From NCBI GenBank assembly GCA_002412775.1, contig DHVT01000011.1, positions 1 through 64,000 on the forward strand: a stretch of 64,000 nucleotides of DNA, in the 5' to 3' direction. Under the pieces are notes generated by a model, which made no database searches, had not been told where the DNA came from, and was given only the letters and a program-made list of their open reading frames with translations. Made by a program: the position numbers and the translations under genes. The stretch is from Firmicutes bacterium UBA5201 (GTDB lineage Bacteria > Bacillota > Clostridia > Peptostreptococcales > Acidaminobacteraceae). Within the stretch, counting starts at the first letter, position 1; every line of letters begins with the position of its first letter. Shown here in pieces: positions 1 through 8,280 of this stretch.

Positions 1-296
1 ACATGATCAAGAACAAAAGGTTATCTAAATCCATAGCAGATGCATCTTGGGGTATATTCCTTGATTTGCTAGAGTACAAGTCCCTTTGGCATGATAGAAA
101 ATATATCAAAATCAATACCTTTTTCCCAAGCAGTCAGCTATGTTCCAGCTGTGGCTATCAAAACAAAAACATGAAGAAGCTGCACATCAGGACATGGAAA
201 TGTCCCATCTGTGGTGAATTCCATCACAGGGATGAAAATGCAGCCAAAAATATCAAGGCAGAGGGTCTAAGAGTAGCGTTTAAGAGTAGCGTTTAA
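1..296 (+). CDS. tnpB: TnpB RNA-guided nuclease, C-terminal part (cut by window edge)
   Basis: Last 98 or so residues of a TnpB (IS605 OrfB) protein; the reading frame is open to the window start. The zinc ribbon (CSSCGYQ ... CPICGEF) and the third RuvC motif (HHRDENAAKNI, catalytic Asp) are visible. It differs from the second copy (7201-8280) at about six of 92 shared residues. The end is altered: a 13-base unit (TAAGAGTAGCGTT) is repeated in tandem just before the stop and adds the residues FKSSV. Whether the upstream part is intact cannot be seen. Confidence 0.85.
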   Translation, partial: MIKNKRLSKSIADASWGIFLDLLEYKSLWHDRKYIKINTFFPSSQLCSSCGYQNKNMKKLHIRTWKCPICGEFHHRDENAAKNIKAEGLRVAFKSSV

Positions 297-444
297 GCCT
301 GTTTCCGATAATTAGGGTACTGGAACTACCCGATATTAAGCCTGCGGAGTCCTAAATAAGACCTTGCTACCAAATGAGGCACAGGACTATGAAACAGGAA
401 TCTCCCACTTCAAAAGCCATACTTTAAGTGGTGAGAGTGTTCAA
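1..444 (+). mobile_element. TnpB-type IS200/IS605 element, copy 1 (right part only)
   Basis: The 3' part of a TnpB gene and the complete right end lie here; the left part is outside the window. The non-coding tail (about 300-444) is nearly identical to the tail of the second copy (8281-8428), and both stop matching right after TTCAA (440-444), which marks the element end. A subterminal hairpin (CCACTT...AAGTGG) precedes the end, as in IS200/IS605 right ends. A terminator-like hairpin of the host begins 9 bases further on. Confidence 0.85.
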
Positions 445-453
445 ATTTAAAGG

Positions 454-505
454 AAAAAGACTCATTCAATAGGGCATTCAAAGTGCCATATTGCACGAGT
501 CTTTT
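454..505. terminator. Bidirectional terminator-like hairpin beside the IS end
   Basis: AAAAAGACTC (454-463) pairs with GAGTCTTTT (497-505), and the stem continues inward (CATTCAATA-GGCA against TGCC-ATATTG). A-run on the left and T-run on the right make it terminator-like on both strands. It may end the minus-strand gene at 552 and whatever precedes the IS on the plus strand. Confidence 0.6.
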
Positions 506-517
506 GTTATGTTGACA

Positions 518-555
518 TAGGTACCAGTTTGGACCTGTCCCCAATTGGCACCTAG
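518..555. repeat. GGGGACAGGTCC-type palindromic repeat, copy A
   Basis: Single-unit copy of a dispersed repeat. The core TTTGGACCTGTCCCCAA is flanked by complementary arms TAGGTACCA / TGGCACCTA (one wobble). Its right arm supplies the stop codon of the minus-strand nuclease gene ending at 552. Other copies are at 16345, 17074, 61087 and 63499. Confidence 0.75.
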
Positions 556-1523
556 TCGGTTAGAAGTCGATCAAGCATTGAAAAGGCGATATTATAAATG
601 TTGTTCAGGTAAGTTGTGCCTTTGTAGGCAACGACATATCTTTGTTTGTTCTCACTGGAGAGTGACTCGAAGTTCACGCCCATTACGGCCAATGTGTCGA
701 TCAGGGTGGTTTCCAGTTGGGGATAGCTTTTAAGCAGCAGTTTGAGTGTGGCGTCATTCGCATTTTGATGGAAGGTACATCCGATGGTCTCATTGAATTG
801 TTCAAATCTGGAGTGGTTCACGTGTGATGTGAAATGCAGCTCGAGATGGTTGAAATCATGTTTGTGCGCATATAGGAACCATTTATGGCCTTTGACGATA
901 CGGTTCTCAAATGTCAGTGAGTCGAATGAGTCGGGAATGTGATCGAAAATCCCGAGGAGAGGGACCATGTTGACCAGATCGTCGTAGTTGTGCAGCATGA
1001 TGATCTCGCATAGTTTTGGATCTTTGGTTTCAAGATAGGCTTGATAGAGCATTACGCTGTCTTTGCCTGATATTGTATCATCGCGATGGATTCCGAGAAA
1101 TACTTCAACATCCTTGAGTCGCATCTGTTCCATGCCCAAATGGCGTTTGTTTTTACGGCAGACTTTCATCAGGTCGATGTTGAGTTTTTTATTCAGCGGT
1201 TGTGCCATCCGATAATGGGCGATTCGCGCATTCATGAATGGAAAGTCAAAGGAGTCGCCGTTGAAACTGATGAAGTAATCGACCTCATGTGCGTCGATCA
1301 GTTCAAAGAGATGTTCGAAACAAGCTCTTTCTGAATGGTAGTCATCGTTGAATAATTGGATCAGAAGACCATTTGGGGATTTGCGGGTAACAAACAACAA
1401 ACCGATGATTGCAATCTTGTTTTTGTGGCTGAGACCGTCTGTTTCTATATCAATGAAAACATAGTTGTCTTGAGCTAGAAGTGCTGGTGTTTCAATGTGC
1501 AAAGGGTATTCAAATATTTTCAT
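552..1523 (-). CDS. YprB-type RNase H-like (DEDD) exonuclease-domain protein
   Basis: 323-residue protein of the YprB ribonuclease-H-like family, a DEDD-fold 3'-5' exonuclease domain. Visible motifs are ExoI FIDIETDG (Asp25, Glu27), ExoII FNGDSFDFPF (about 87-96, Asp93) and an ExoIII-like NYDDLVNM (about 179-186). The C-terminal 110 residues have no domain I recognise. Start ATG at 1523 follows GAGGTG. Its stop lies inside repeat copy A, so the extreme C-terminus may be repeat-derived. It is divergent from the Gate-domain genes at 1670. The natural substrate is unknown; the family call is firm, the function is not. Confidence 0.8.
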   Translation of the reverse strand: MKIFEYPLHIETPALLAQDNYVFIDIETDGLSHKNKIAIIGLLFVTRKSPNGLLIQLFNDDYHSERACFEHLFELIDAHEVDYFISFNGDSFDFPFMNARIAHYRMAQPLNKKLNIDLMKVCRKNKRHLGMEQMRLKDVEVFLGIHRDDTISGKDSVMLYQAYLETKDPKLCEIIMLHNYDDLVNMVPLLGIFDHIPDSFDSLTFENRIVKGHKWFLYAHKHDFNHLELHFTSHVNHSRFEQFNETIGCTFHQNANDATLKLLLKSYPQLETTLIDTLAVMGVNFESLSSENKQRYVVAYKGTTYLNNIYNIAFSMLDRLLTD

Positions 1524-1669
1524 CTCAGTTCACCTCATAAACAGTTTACTTTATTTTGAATCGATGGTCAAAGCATAAAGCAGTGCTAGATTATCTAATC
1601 GAATTATGATAATATATAACCAGCGTGAATGCTATTGTTATATGACAACAAATTATTTCGGAGGACGAC

Positions 1670-2092
1670 TTGGATACAATTAGACGTGGTTTGATTAACG
1701 GTTTTAAGACGTTGTGGATTTTGTCCAGAATTCTTGTACCCGTTTACTTTTTAGTGACACTCATAGGGAAGACTCCGGTTTTGGGTTGGATTTCCGCTTT
1801 GTTCAGGCCACTGATGTTCATCTTTGGGTTGCCTGGAGAGGCAGCCATCGTATTGGTGCTTGGAAACGTTCTCAATCTTTATGCGGCCATCGGTGCGATG
1901 GTTTCCATAGATTTTACGGTAAAACAGTTGACGATTCTTGCTGTGATGTTGTCTTTCTCGCACTCTATGATTGTCGAGACGGCAATTTTCAAGAGGCTCA
2001 AGGTTTCGGCATGGAGAATTGTGACATTTAGGATGAGTCTAGCGGTTTTGAGCGGCATAATGCTTAATCTGCTTTGGGTGGAGGGCGTATGA
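1670..2092 (+). CDS. Gate-domain (nucleoside-recognition) membrane protein A
   Basis: 140-residue hydrophobic protein with about four membrane segments and the Gate (nucleoside recognition, SpmA/SpmB-like) signature around GLPGEAAIVLVLGNVLNLYAA. Start is TTG at 1670, four bases after GGAGGA. The stop overlaps the next start (ATGA), so the two proteins are translationally coupled and probably form one complex. Such split Gate pairs are widespread in Clostridia. The name reflects homology to nucleoside transporters; substrate and role are unknown. It could be related to the spore-maturation SpmAB pair, but I would not assign those names. Confidence 0.7.
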   Translation: MDTIRRGLINGFKTLWILSRILVPVYFLVTLIGKTPVLGWISALFRPLMFIFGLPGEAAIVLVLGNVLNLYAAIGAMVSIDFTVKQLTILAVMLSFSHSMIVETAIFKRLKVSAWRIVTFRMSLAVLSGIMLNLLWVEGV

Positions 2093-2529
2093 ATTTTATA
2101 AAGGAACTCCTCATAGACGGTACACTGGGCAGTTTGAATTCCATAAAGAACATTGCGATCATAGTCATACCATTGATGCTGTTCATGGAAATCGCGAAAG
2201 ATATAAAGCTTCTCGATTTCATCGGCAAATTCTTCAAACCGGTGACAAGACTTTTCAGAGCTGAAGAGAACGCCGCATTTCCTCTTGCCGTGGGTTTGAT
2301 CTTCGGGATCTCATACGGAGCCGGGGTATTGATCAAGGCAAGTGAGGATGGGGAAATCGACATGAAGTCCATGTTTATAATATCCATGTTTTTGGCAGCC
2401 TGTCACGCGATTGTCGAAGACACGTTATTGTTCGTGGCCATTGGGTCTTTGGGTACGGTCATCATTGGCATAAGGGTTGTTACAGCGATTATAACCACTT
2501 TTTTCATTTCGAGGTGGGTAAAGATATAG
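2089..2529 (+). CDS. Gate-domain (nucleoside-recognition) membrane protein B
   Basis: 146-residue partner of the preceding gene, with about four membrane segments and a Gate motif (FPLAVGLIFGISYGAGVLI; later ACHAIVEDTLLF, which mirrors SHSMIVETAIF in protein A). The shared H-x-(M/A)-I-V-E motif suggests the two are related halves. Start ATG 2089 overlaps the upstream stop as ATGA and is preceded by GGAGGG. An upstream in-frame start at 2074 would lengthen it by five residues but has no ribosome site. Function unknown; membrane transport or envelope role is an inference. Confidence 0.7.
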   Translation: MNFIKELLIDGTLGSLNSIKNIAIIVIPLMLFMEIAKDIKLLDFIGKFFKPVTRLFRAEENAAFPLAVGLIFGISYGAGVLIKASEDGEIDMKSMFIISMFLAACHAIVEDTLLFVAIGSLGTVIIGIRVVTAIITTFFISRWVKI

Positions 2530-2565
2530 AAAAATGCGGCATCTATTTTCATTTTGGGGGGTATT

Positions 2566-3630
2566 ATGAAAGAGATAACTGTTGGCTCGTTAAGGCTGGG
2601 AATGATCATCTCAAGTGACATTTTCAATGACCTTGGCAACATCATCTTGTCCGAAGGGACTGAAATCAACGAACGCCATTTGGAGTATTTCATTTCGCAT
2701 AAGATTGAATTTGTCTATGTGGATGACGACTTCAAGAATTACGAGGATCTTAGTGCATATAAAGTGACCGCTTCGGATAAGTACAAGAGCATCAATACGC
2801 ATTACGGACAGGTGTTGGAAGAATTCAAGCGTTTCTATTTTCAGATTCAAAACAAAGATTTCATTTTTGAGCTCGAGGATTTGGAACAAGAACTGATTCC
2901 ACTAATTGATAGCCTTTTGAACGACAATGATATTTTGGGATCATTGAGATTGGTCTCGTTCAGGGAGAGTTACCACTTTACGCATGCCGTCAATGTGGCG
3001 ATGCTTGGTGCGATGCTCGGGAAATGGTTGAATCTGGGACGGGACACCATCCAGATGATTGCCATGGCAGGTCTGCTTCATGATATCGGGAAGACACAGG
3101 TGCCTCAGGACCTGTTGTTCAAGACCACAAGACTGACGCTTATGGAGATGGAGCAAGTCAAGACGCATTCCAGACTCGGGTATGAATCGCTGAAATCCAA
3201 TACAAAGATTCCGAGAGAAGTACTCGCTGCAGTGTTGTTTCACCATGAACGCAGTGATGGCAGTGGATATCCGAGCGGGCTCAAGGAAGATCAGATTCCA
3301 TATCTGGCGCGCATCATCGGAGTGGTCGACGTGTTTGATGCGATCACATCCGATCGAATCTACAAAAACGGCATTTCATCGTTTCAAGCTTTTTCGGTCA
3401 TCAAGGATGAAAGCTTCAATGGTCTCGATCCGACGATTTCTGATGTATTCCTGAGCAACATTGCTTCTCATTTCATCAACAACAGGGTGGAACTTACAAA
3501 CGGCAAAATCGGCGAAGTGGTCTATGTGAACCGATATGCGCTGAATAGACCATTGATCAAACTTGAAAATGGCGATTTTGTGGATTTGTCCACGGATTAT
3601 TCGCTGGAAGTGAAAGACGTATTGACGTAA
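2566..3630 (+). CDS. HD-GYP domain protein, probable c-di-GMP phosphodiesterase
   Basis: 354 residues. The N-terminal ~125 residues have no domain I recognise beyond a possible DUF3391-like start. The C-terminal HD-GYP domain has HD at 172-173 and HHERSDGSGYP at 226-236, the residues that bind the metal centre and the c-di-GMP in this family. All key residues are present, so hydrolysis of c-di-GMP is likely. Start ATG 2566 follows a run of six G. It lies 36 bases after the Gate gene and may be cotranscribed. A strong terminator follows at 3634. Confidence 0.85.
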   Translation: MKEITVGSLRLGMIISSDIFNDLGNIILSEGTEINERHLEYFISHKIEFVYVDDDFKNYEDLSAYKVTASDKYKSINTHYGQVLEEFKRFYFQIQNKDFIFELEDLEQELIPLIDSLLNDNDILGSLRLVSFRESYHFTHAVNVAMLGAMLGKWLNLGRDTIQMIAMAGLLHDIGKTQVPQDLLFKTTRLTLMEMEQVKTHSRLGYESLKSNTKIPREVLAAVLFHHERSDGSGYPSGLKEDQIPYLARIIGVVDVFDAITSDRIYKNGISSFQAFSVIKDESFNGLDPTISDVFLSNIASHFINNRVELTNGKIGEVVYVNRYALNRPLIKLENGDFVDLSTDYSLEVKDVLT

Positions 3631-3633
3631 ACA

Positions 3634-3664
3634 AATCCCGAGACCTCATAAGGTTTCGGGATTC
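3634..3664 (+). terminator. Intrinsic terminator after the HD-GYP gene
   Basis: AATCCCGAGACCT, loop CATA, AGGTTTCGGGATT, then CTT. A 13-base stem with one mismatch, 4 bases after the stop codon. A TATAAT box at 3711-3716 then begins the next unit. Confidence 0.85.
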
Positions 3665-3759
3665 TTAATGTGAGTGGAAGAAACTCCTATATATTTCACT
3701 CAGAAAATTATATAATAGTGTGGTAGACTAGGTTGGCACCATTAAAGGAGATGTTGATT

Positions 3760-4917
3760 TTGGAAATATATCTGGATCATGCGGCAACGACACCAGTTGC
3801 GCCGGAAGTGGTCATTGCAATTGAAAAATTGATGCATGAGGATTTCGGTAATCCGTCGTCAATGCATAAAAAAGGTGTTGTGGCGGAAAAATATATCAAA
3901 GAGGCCAGGAAGAAAATTTCGAAGGCACTGCAAGTGAACGAAAAGGAAATCGTATTCACTTCAGGAGGCACAGAGTCGAACAATCTGGCCATCAAAGGCT
4001 GTCTTCCAAGGAAACTCAAAGGTCGGATCATCACGACGAAATTTGAGCACCCTTCTGTGAAAAGTACAGTTGAAGTGCTTGGGAAAAACGGGTATGAAGT
4101 GGTGTTCCTTCCGATTGACAAAGGGGGACAGGTCAAAAGTGGTGCGCTTGATGCGGCGCTCACTCCAGATACGCTTTTGGTGAGCATTATGCATGTCAAC
4201 AACGAGATCGGATCGATTCAACCCATAGAGGCATATGGAAAGACCATCCACTCCTATAATCAGGCAAATGGAACTAAAATTCTATTTCATGTGGATGCGA
4301 TTCAAAGTTTCGGAAAAATTCAAATACCGATTCAATCGGCTCATATAGACCTTTTGTCGTTCAGTGGGCACAAAATCAATGGAATCAAAGGCTCTGGGGG
4401 TCTCTTTGTCAGAGCGGGCGTCCATTTGACACCCCTGACGGATGGCGGACAGCAGGAATTTGGCATAAGACCGGGAACGGAGAACATTTTCGGTATTGTG
4501 GCGCTTGGTCGTGCGACTGAACTTGCTTTTGAGCATATGAAATCCCGTTTTGGGGAAATGAATGAAATGAAGGCTCATCTCAAGAGTTTGCTCGAGAAAG
4601 ACGAGCGGGTTCATTTCAATTGCCTGGACGGTTCGCCTTACATTTTGAATGTCTCATTCACGGGCGTGAAGGGCGAGGTCATGCTGCACAGTCTGGAAAT
4701 GGAAGACATTTATGTGTCAACCGGGTCCGCGTGTTCATCAAAGAAGAAAAATCACTCGCACGTTCTTGAAGCCATCGGATTGTCGGATGAGCAAATCGAC
4801 AGTGCGATTCGCATCAGTTTCGGAAGCGACACCACAATAGAGAACATCAACGAGGCGGCAGATCAAATGCTCAGCATAGCCGCTTCACTCAGAAAAATTA
4901 TGAAAAATAGAAGGTAG
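3760..4917 (+). CDS. Cysteine desulfurase (NifS/IscS family), partner of ThiI
   Basis: 385-residue PLP enzyme that removes sulfur from L-cysteine as an enzyme-bound persulfide. Visible: EIYLDHAATTP at the N-terminus, His97, Asp179/Gln182, the PLP lysine in SGHKIN (Lys205) and the active cysteine in STGSACSSKKK (Cys325). Start is taken as TTG 3760, nine bases after AAAGGAG. TTG 3754 and 3733 are in frame but poorly placed. thiI follows after 7 bases, so this copy probably supplies sulfur for 4-thiouridine in tRNA rather than general Fe-S assembly; no iscU is nearby. Confidence 0.9.
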   Translation: MEIYLDHAATTPVAPEVVIAIEKLMHEDFGNPSSMHKKGVVAEKYIKEARKKISKALQVNEKEIVFTSGGTESNNLAIKGCLPRKLKGRIITTKFEHPSVKSTVEVLGKNGYEVVFLPIDKGGQVKSGALDAALTPDTLLVSIMHVNNEIGSIQPIEAYGKTIHSYNQANGTKILFHVDAIQSFGKIQIPIQSAHIDLLSFSGHKINGIKGSGGLFVRAGVHLTPLTDGGQQEFGIRPGTENIFGIVALGRATELAFEHMKSRFGEMNEMKAHLKSLLEKDERVHFNCLDGSPYILNVSFTGVKGEVMLHSLEMEDIYVSTGSACSSKKKNHSHVLEAIGLSDEQIDSAIRISFGSDTTIENINEAADQMLSIAASLRKIMKNRR

Positions 4918-4924
4918 GTCACCA

Positions 4925-6124
4925 ATGAAAGAATTATTACTGATCCGCTATGGTGAAATTGCACTCAAGGGCAAGAACATCAGCGTATTCCAAAAGAAAT
5001 TCACGAAAAATATCAAAAAAGCGGTCGCCAACATAGAAGAAGTGAGTGTCATAGACAACTATGGCCGAGTCTATGTGGAACACTTGAAGGAAGATTTCGA
5101 CAGGGTCGTCAGTGCGGTCACCAAAGTATTCGGTGTGGTTTCCGTCAGTCCGGCCATCAGAGTCGACAACGATATTGAAAAGATCAAATTGGCGGCACTT
5201 GAAGAAGTAAGACGCCTGATGGAGGAAGAAGGGGCGAAGACATTCAAGATAGAAACCCGTAGAACCAATAAGGGATTTCCATATAAGACACCTGAAATCA
5301 ACCAGATGGTGGGTGGATTCGTCAACCAGTCCATTGAGGAGCTCAAGGTGGATGTGAACAATCCAGACATTTTGCTGACACTGGAAATCAGAAACCATAC
5401 GTTCATGTTTTCAAAGCGCATAAAAGGGCTGGGAGGCATGCCTTACGGCAGCGCAGGCAAAGGGATGCTGCTCTTGTCCGGAGGCATCGACAGCCCAGTG
5501 GCGGGCTATCTGATGGCACGTCGTGGTCTCGAACTCGGAGCGGTCCATTTCCATTCCTATCCGTTCACCAGCGAACGTGCACTGGAGAAAGTCATAGACC
5601 TCGCCAAGAAGCTGACGGATTATACCATCAACATCAAAATTCACAGCATCAATATCCTTGAAATCCAAAAAGCGATCAGCGAGCACTGTCCATCCGAAGA
5701 GATGACCATCATCTCCAGAGTGTTCATGATGAAGATAGCAGAAAAGATTGCGACAAAGATGGACTGCAAATGTCTGATCACAGGTGAGAACTTGGGTCAG
5801 GTCGCCAGTCAGACCATGGAAGGGCTCACCGTGACAAACAGCTCAGTGGCCATGCCGGTGCTCAGACCACTCATCGCTTATGATAAGGTGGAGATCATTG
5901 AAATCGCCAAGCAAATTGATACGTTCGAGATTTCGATACTGCCTTATGAAGATTGCTGTACGGTATTCTTGCCAGACAGAGTGGTGACGAAACCAAGAGT
6001 GGAAAAAATCGAGGCTTCAATTGCACTCCTGGATGTGGAAGGACTTATTGAAAGAGCGATTGAACTTCAGGAAGTGATTATTGTTTCTGAGGGTGAAATT
6101 CTTAAGAGTGCTTCACACTCTTAA
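4925..6124 (+). CDS. thiI: tRNA 4-thiouridine synthase ThiI
   Basis: 399 residues, the short (rhodanese-free) Bacillus-type ThiI. It has an N-terminal ferredoxin-like plus THUMP region (about 1-165) and a PP-loop adenylating domain with LLSGGIDSP (Ser-Gly-Gly at 185-187). It activates U8 of tRNA with ATP and receives sulfur from the upstream desulfurase. The last codons (EILKSASHS) lie inside a palindrome, CTTAAGAGTG/CACTCTTAAG (6101-6125), so the extreme C-terminus may have been remodelled by the adjoining insertion zone. ATG 4925 follows AGGTCACCA. Confidence 0.93.
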   Translation: MKELLLIRYGEIALKGKNISVFQKKFTKNIKKAVANIEEVSVIDNYGRVYVEHLKEDFDRVVSAVTKVFGVVSVSPAIRVDNDIEKIKLAALEEVRRLMEEEGAKTFKIETRRTNKGFPYKTPEINQMVGGFVNQSIEELKVDVNNPDILLTLEIRNHTFMFSKRIKGLGGMPYGSAGKGMLLLSGGIDSPVAGYLMARRGLELGAVHFHSYPFTSERALEKVIDLAKKLTDYTINIKIHSINILEIQKAISEHCPSEEMTIISRVFMMKIAEKIATKMDCKCLITGENLGQVASQTMEGLTVTNSSVAMPVLRPLIAYDKVEIIEIAKQIDTFEISILPYEDCCTVFLPDRVVTKPRVEKIEASIALLDVEGLIERAIELQEVIIVSEGEILKSASHS

Positions 6125-6350
6125 GAATCGCGTAGGTACAATATTTCCGCGCTGCGGAAATATTGGGCGTAGGTATGGTTCTCGCGAAGCGAAACCATGC
6201 TAGCCTATGTGCTTATGTTCTGTATGCTACAGAAGGAAACTTATTAGCGCCTCAGCATATATTTCAAGATGTAAATGAACGGATGCTATGAACCCACAAA
6301 AGAAAGTGTGCTTTCGCACTAACGGGTTAGGTTTCCGTGTTGATAACATC
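6101..6350. repeat. Cluster of short hairpins after thiI
   Basis: Between thiI and the broken lipoprotein gene I see three palindromes: CTTAAGAGTG/CACTCTTAAG (6101-6125), CAATATTTCCGC/GCGGAAATATTG (6139-6165) and ATGGTT-TCGC/GCGA-AACCAT (6175-6198). A 15-mer GGAAACTTATTAGCG (6235-6249) recurs inverted at 8785-8799, and CGGATGCTATGAACCCA (6280-6296) recurs directly at 8818-8834. No gene is apparent. The unit looks like the edge of an acquired segment spanning to 8886. Confidence 0.55.
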
Positions 6351-6387
6351 ATAATAACATGTATAATTTCAACGAGAAAATCAAAAG

Positions 6388-6418
6388 AAAAGTTCACGAA
6401 TAACTCGTGAACTTTTTT
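6388..6418. terminator. Terminator for the minus-strand lipoprotein gene (and thiI)
   Basis: AAAAGTTCACGA, loop ATAAC, TCGTGAACTTTTTT. A 12-base stem with A-run and T-run on opposite sides, so it can work in both directions between the convergent thiI and lipoprotein genes. Confidence 0.8.
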
Positions 6419-6458
6419 GATGCTTTTTATGTATCAAGTCTTAATTGTAACAATTAAA

Positions 6459-7073
6459 TCATCTAAAAAGATAGAACTCTTCAAATCGCCATTTCCCATC
6501 AGTGTAATATTTAAGGTAAAATTCATTCGTTTCATAGCCCGCTACTTTACCTTTGTTATCAAGAATCTCAACCACAACCTTGTATAATATTGTGTTTTCG
6601 TTAATTCTTATAATTTCAAACGTTTCTTCACCTTTAAACATATCTGTGCCTCTGTCAGCAGGAATGCCGTATAAATGACCATCTATGTCTATGTACCTGT
6701 TTGTGGATAATAATTCCTCAACAATACTGTAATCTAAAACTGATTTCATATGTTTAGCTAATTCTTGATAATTTGAAAATTCAGTGATTTTACAGTATGT
6801 AATATTATCAATTACTCTACTCTGATTGCAATCTAAACCCATAGTCCAAACTTGAAACCAATAGTAGATTTCTAACGCATTTTGATAGATATTCTTTACT
6901 TCTTCGTCGCTAATATTCTGAATTTCATTTTGAATTACAGAAGGAGCAATATTTCTGTTTACCTCCTCCAGTTCTTGTTCTAAATTTACGATTACTTTGG
7001 TCATATCGTTTAAAGACTGTGTTAACTCTTTGTTCTGAATAATCAGTTCGTCAATAATCGCTGTTAGTTTTAT
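6459..7073 (-). pseudogene. Lipoprotein gene, 3' part, separated by IS insertion
   Basis: Encodes about 204 residues: an N-terminal coiled coil (ELIIQNKELTQSLNDM ... LEQELEEVNR) and a C-terminal domain rich in Tyr and acidic residues that I do not recognise. An open frame continues into the IS up to a TTG at 7085, but no proper start is present. If 7074-8428 is removed, the frame joins exactly to the signal-peptide fragment at 8429-8596, reading ...LQEAS-IKLTAIIDEL. So this is the body of a lipoprotein of about 260 residues interrupted by the TnpB element. The gene is clearly more AT-rich than its neighbours, which suggests acquisition by transfer. Confidence 0.8.
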
Positions 7074-7143
7074 CATCACTAGCAAGAATACTCCATCCTC
7101 TTAGGTGGGAGATGAATTGCGGTTAAATTGCCTGTTTTTTGTA

Positions 7144-7179
7144 CGAACACTTGTTCGATGAGTTGTGTTGTGATATAAT
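7144..7179 (+). promoter_or_regulatory. tnpB promoter overlapped by a LexA (SOS)-box-like palindrome
   Basis: CGAACACTTGTTCG (7144-7157) has the perfect half-sites CGAAC-N4-GTTCG of the Gram-positive LexA/DinR operator. It overlaps a possible -35 (TTGTTC, 7152-7157) set 16 bases before TATAAT (7174-7179). Repression by LexA is inferred from this position only. Confidence 0.55.
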
Positions 7180-7200
7180 ATTTGCAAGGGGTTGATTCGT

Positions 7201-8280
7201 ATGCACAGAGCCTACAAATATAGAATATATCCAACAATTAATCAAGCTGAACTGATCAATAAAAACATCGGCTGTAGCAGGTTCATCTACAACCATTTTT
7301 TAGCCCTGTCAAAAAGCGATAAATACCTTGGCTACAATGAGTATGCCAAAAGACTCACCATCCTAAAGAAAGCATACCCTTTCCTGAAGGAAGTGGAATC
7401 AACTTCCCTTCAGCAAACTTTAAGAGACCTGGACAGCGCTTATTCCAGATTCTTCAAGAAACTGGCTGCATTTCCGAAATTCAAAGACAAGAGGTGCCCA
7501 AAACAGAGCTACCGCTCCCAAATGGTGAATGGCAATATCCAGATCAGAAAAAATCATATCAAGCTACCAAAGCTGGGTTTTGTAAAGTTCGCAAACTCAA
7601 GAGAAGTGAAAGGCAAAATCCTGAATGCCACAATCTCAAGAACAGGTACATACAAATACTACATCTCTATCTGTGTTGACACAGAGATTGAGAAAATGCC
7701 AAGAGCCACAGGGGAAATCGGTATTGACTTGGGACTGAAGGATTACCTAGTAACCTCAGATGGCTTGCCAGTCCCCAACCCTAAGTACTACAGGAAATAC
7801 GAAAAGCAACTTGGCAAAGCACAAAGAAGACTTTCAAAAAAGCAGAAAGGTTCCAATAACTACAACAAAGAAAAACTGAAGGTAGCACTTCTGCATGAGA
7901 AGATTGCCCATACCAGAAGGGATTTTCTCCACAAGCAATCCACTGCAATAGTAGCTGAAAACCAAACTATTGTTGTAGAAGGACTTAAGCCTGGAAACAT
8001 GATCAAGAACAAAAGGTTATCCAAATCCATAGCAGATGCATCCTGGGGTATATTCCTTGATATGCTTGAGTACAAGTCTCTTTGGCATGATAGAAAATAT
8101 ATCAAGATCCATACCTTTTTCCCGAGCAGTCAGCTATGTTCCAGCTGTGGTTATCAAAACAAAAACATGAAGAAACTGCACATCAGGACATGGGAATGTC
8201 CAAACTGTAGTGAATTCCATCACAGGGATGTAAATGCAGCCAAAAATATCAAGGCAGAGGGTCTAAGAGTAGCATCTTAA
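7201..8280 (+). CDS. tnpB: TnpB RNA-guided endonuclease (IS605 OrfB family)
   Basis: 359 residues, a compact RuvC nuclease guided by an RNA made from the element's right end and ancestor of Cas12. It begins HRAYKYRIYPT as typical for the family. All three RuvC acidic motifs are intact: GIDLGLKDY (Asp), VVEGLKPGNM (Glu) and HHRDVNAAKN (Asp). The zinc ribbon is CSSCGYQ...CPNCSEF. Start ATG 7201 lies nine bases after AAGGGG; the in-frame TTG at 7192 directly abuts that site and is rejected. It seems functional. No TnpA is in the window, so mobility would depend on an enzyme elsewhere. Confidence 0.92.
   Translation: MHRAYKYRIYPTINQAELINKNIGCSRFIYNHFLALSKSDKYLGYNEYAKRLTILKKAYPFLKEVESTSLQQTLRDLDSAYSRFFKKLAAFPKFKDKRCPKQSYRSQMVNGNIQIRKNHIKLPKLGFVKFANSREVKGKILNATISRTGTYKYYISICVDTEIEKMPRATGEIGIDLGLKDYLVTSDGLPVPNPKYYRKYEKQLGKAQRRLSKKQKGSNNYNKEKLKVALLHEKIAHTRRDFLHKQSTAIVAENQTIVVEGLKPGNMIKNKRLSKSIADASWGIFLDMLEYKSLWHDRKYIKIHTFFPSSQLCSSCGYQNKNMKKLHIRTWECPNCSEFHHRDVNAAKNIKAEGLRVAS

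Noticed and set aside
6459..7085. Intact 208-residue gene starting at TTG 7085
   Set aside because: The start lies inside the IS and has no ribosome site, and the body joins in frame with the signal-peptide fragment across the element.
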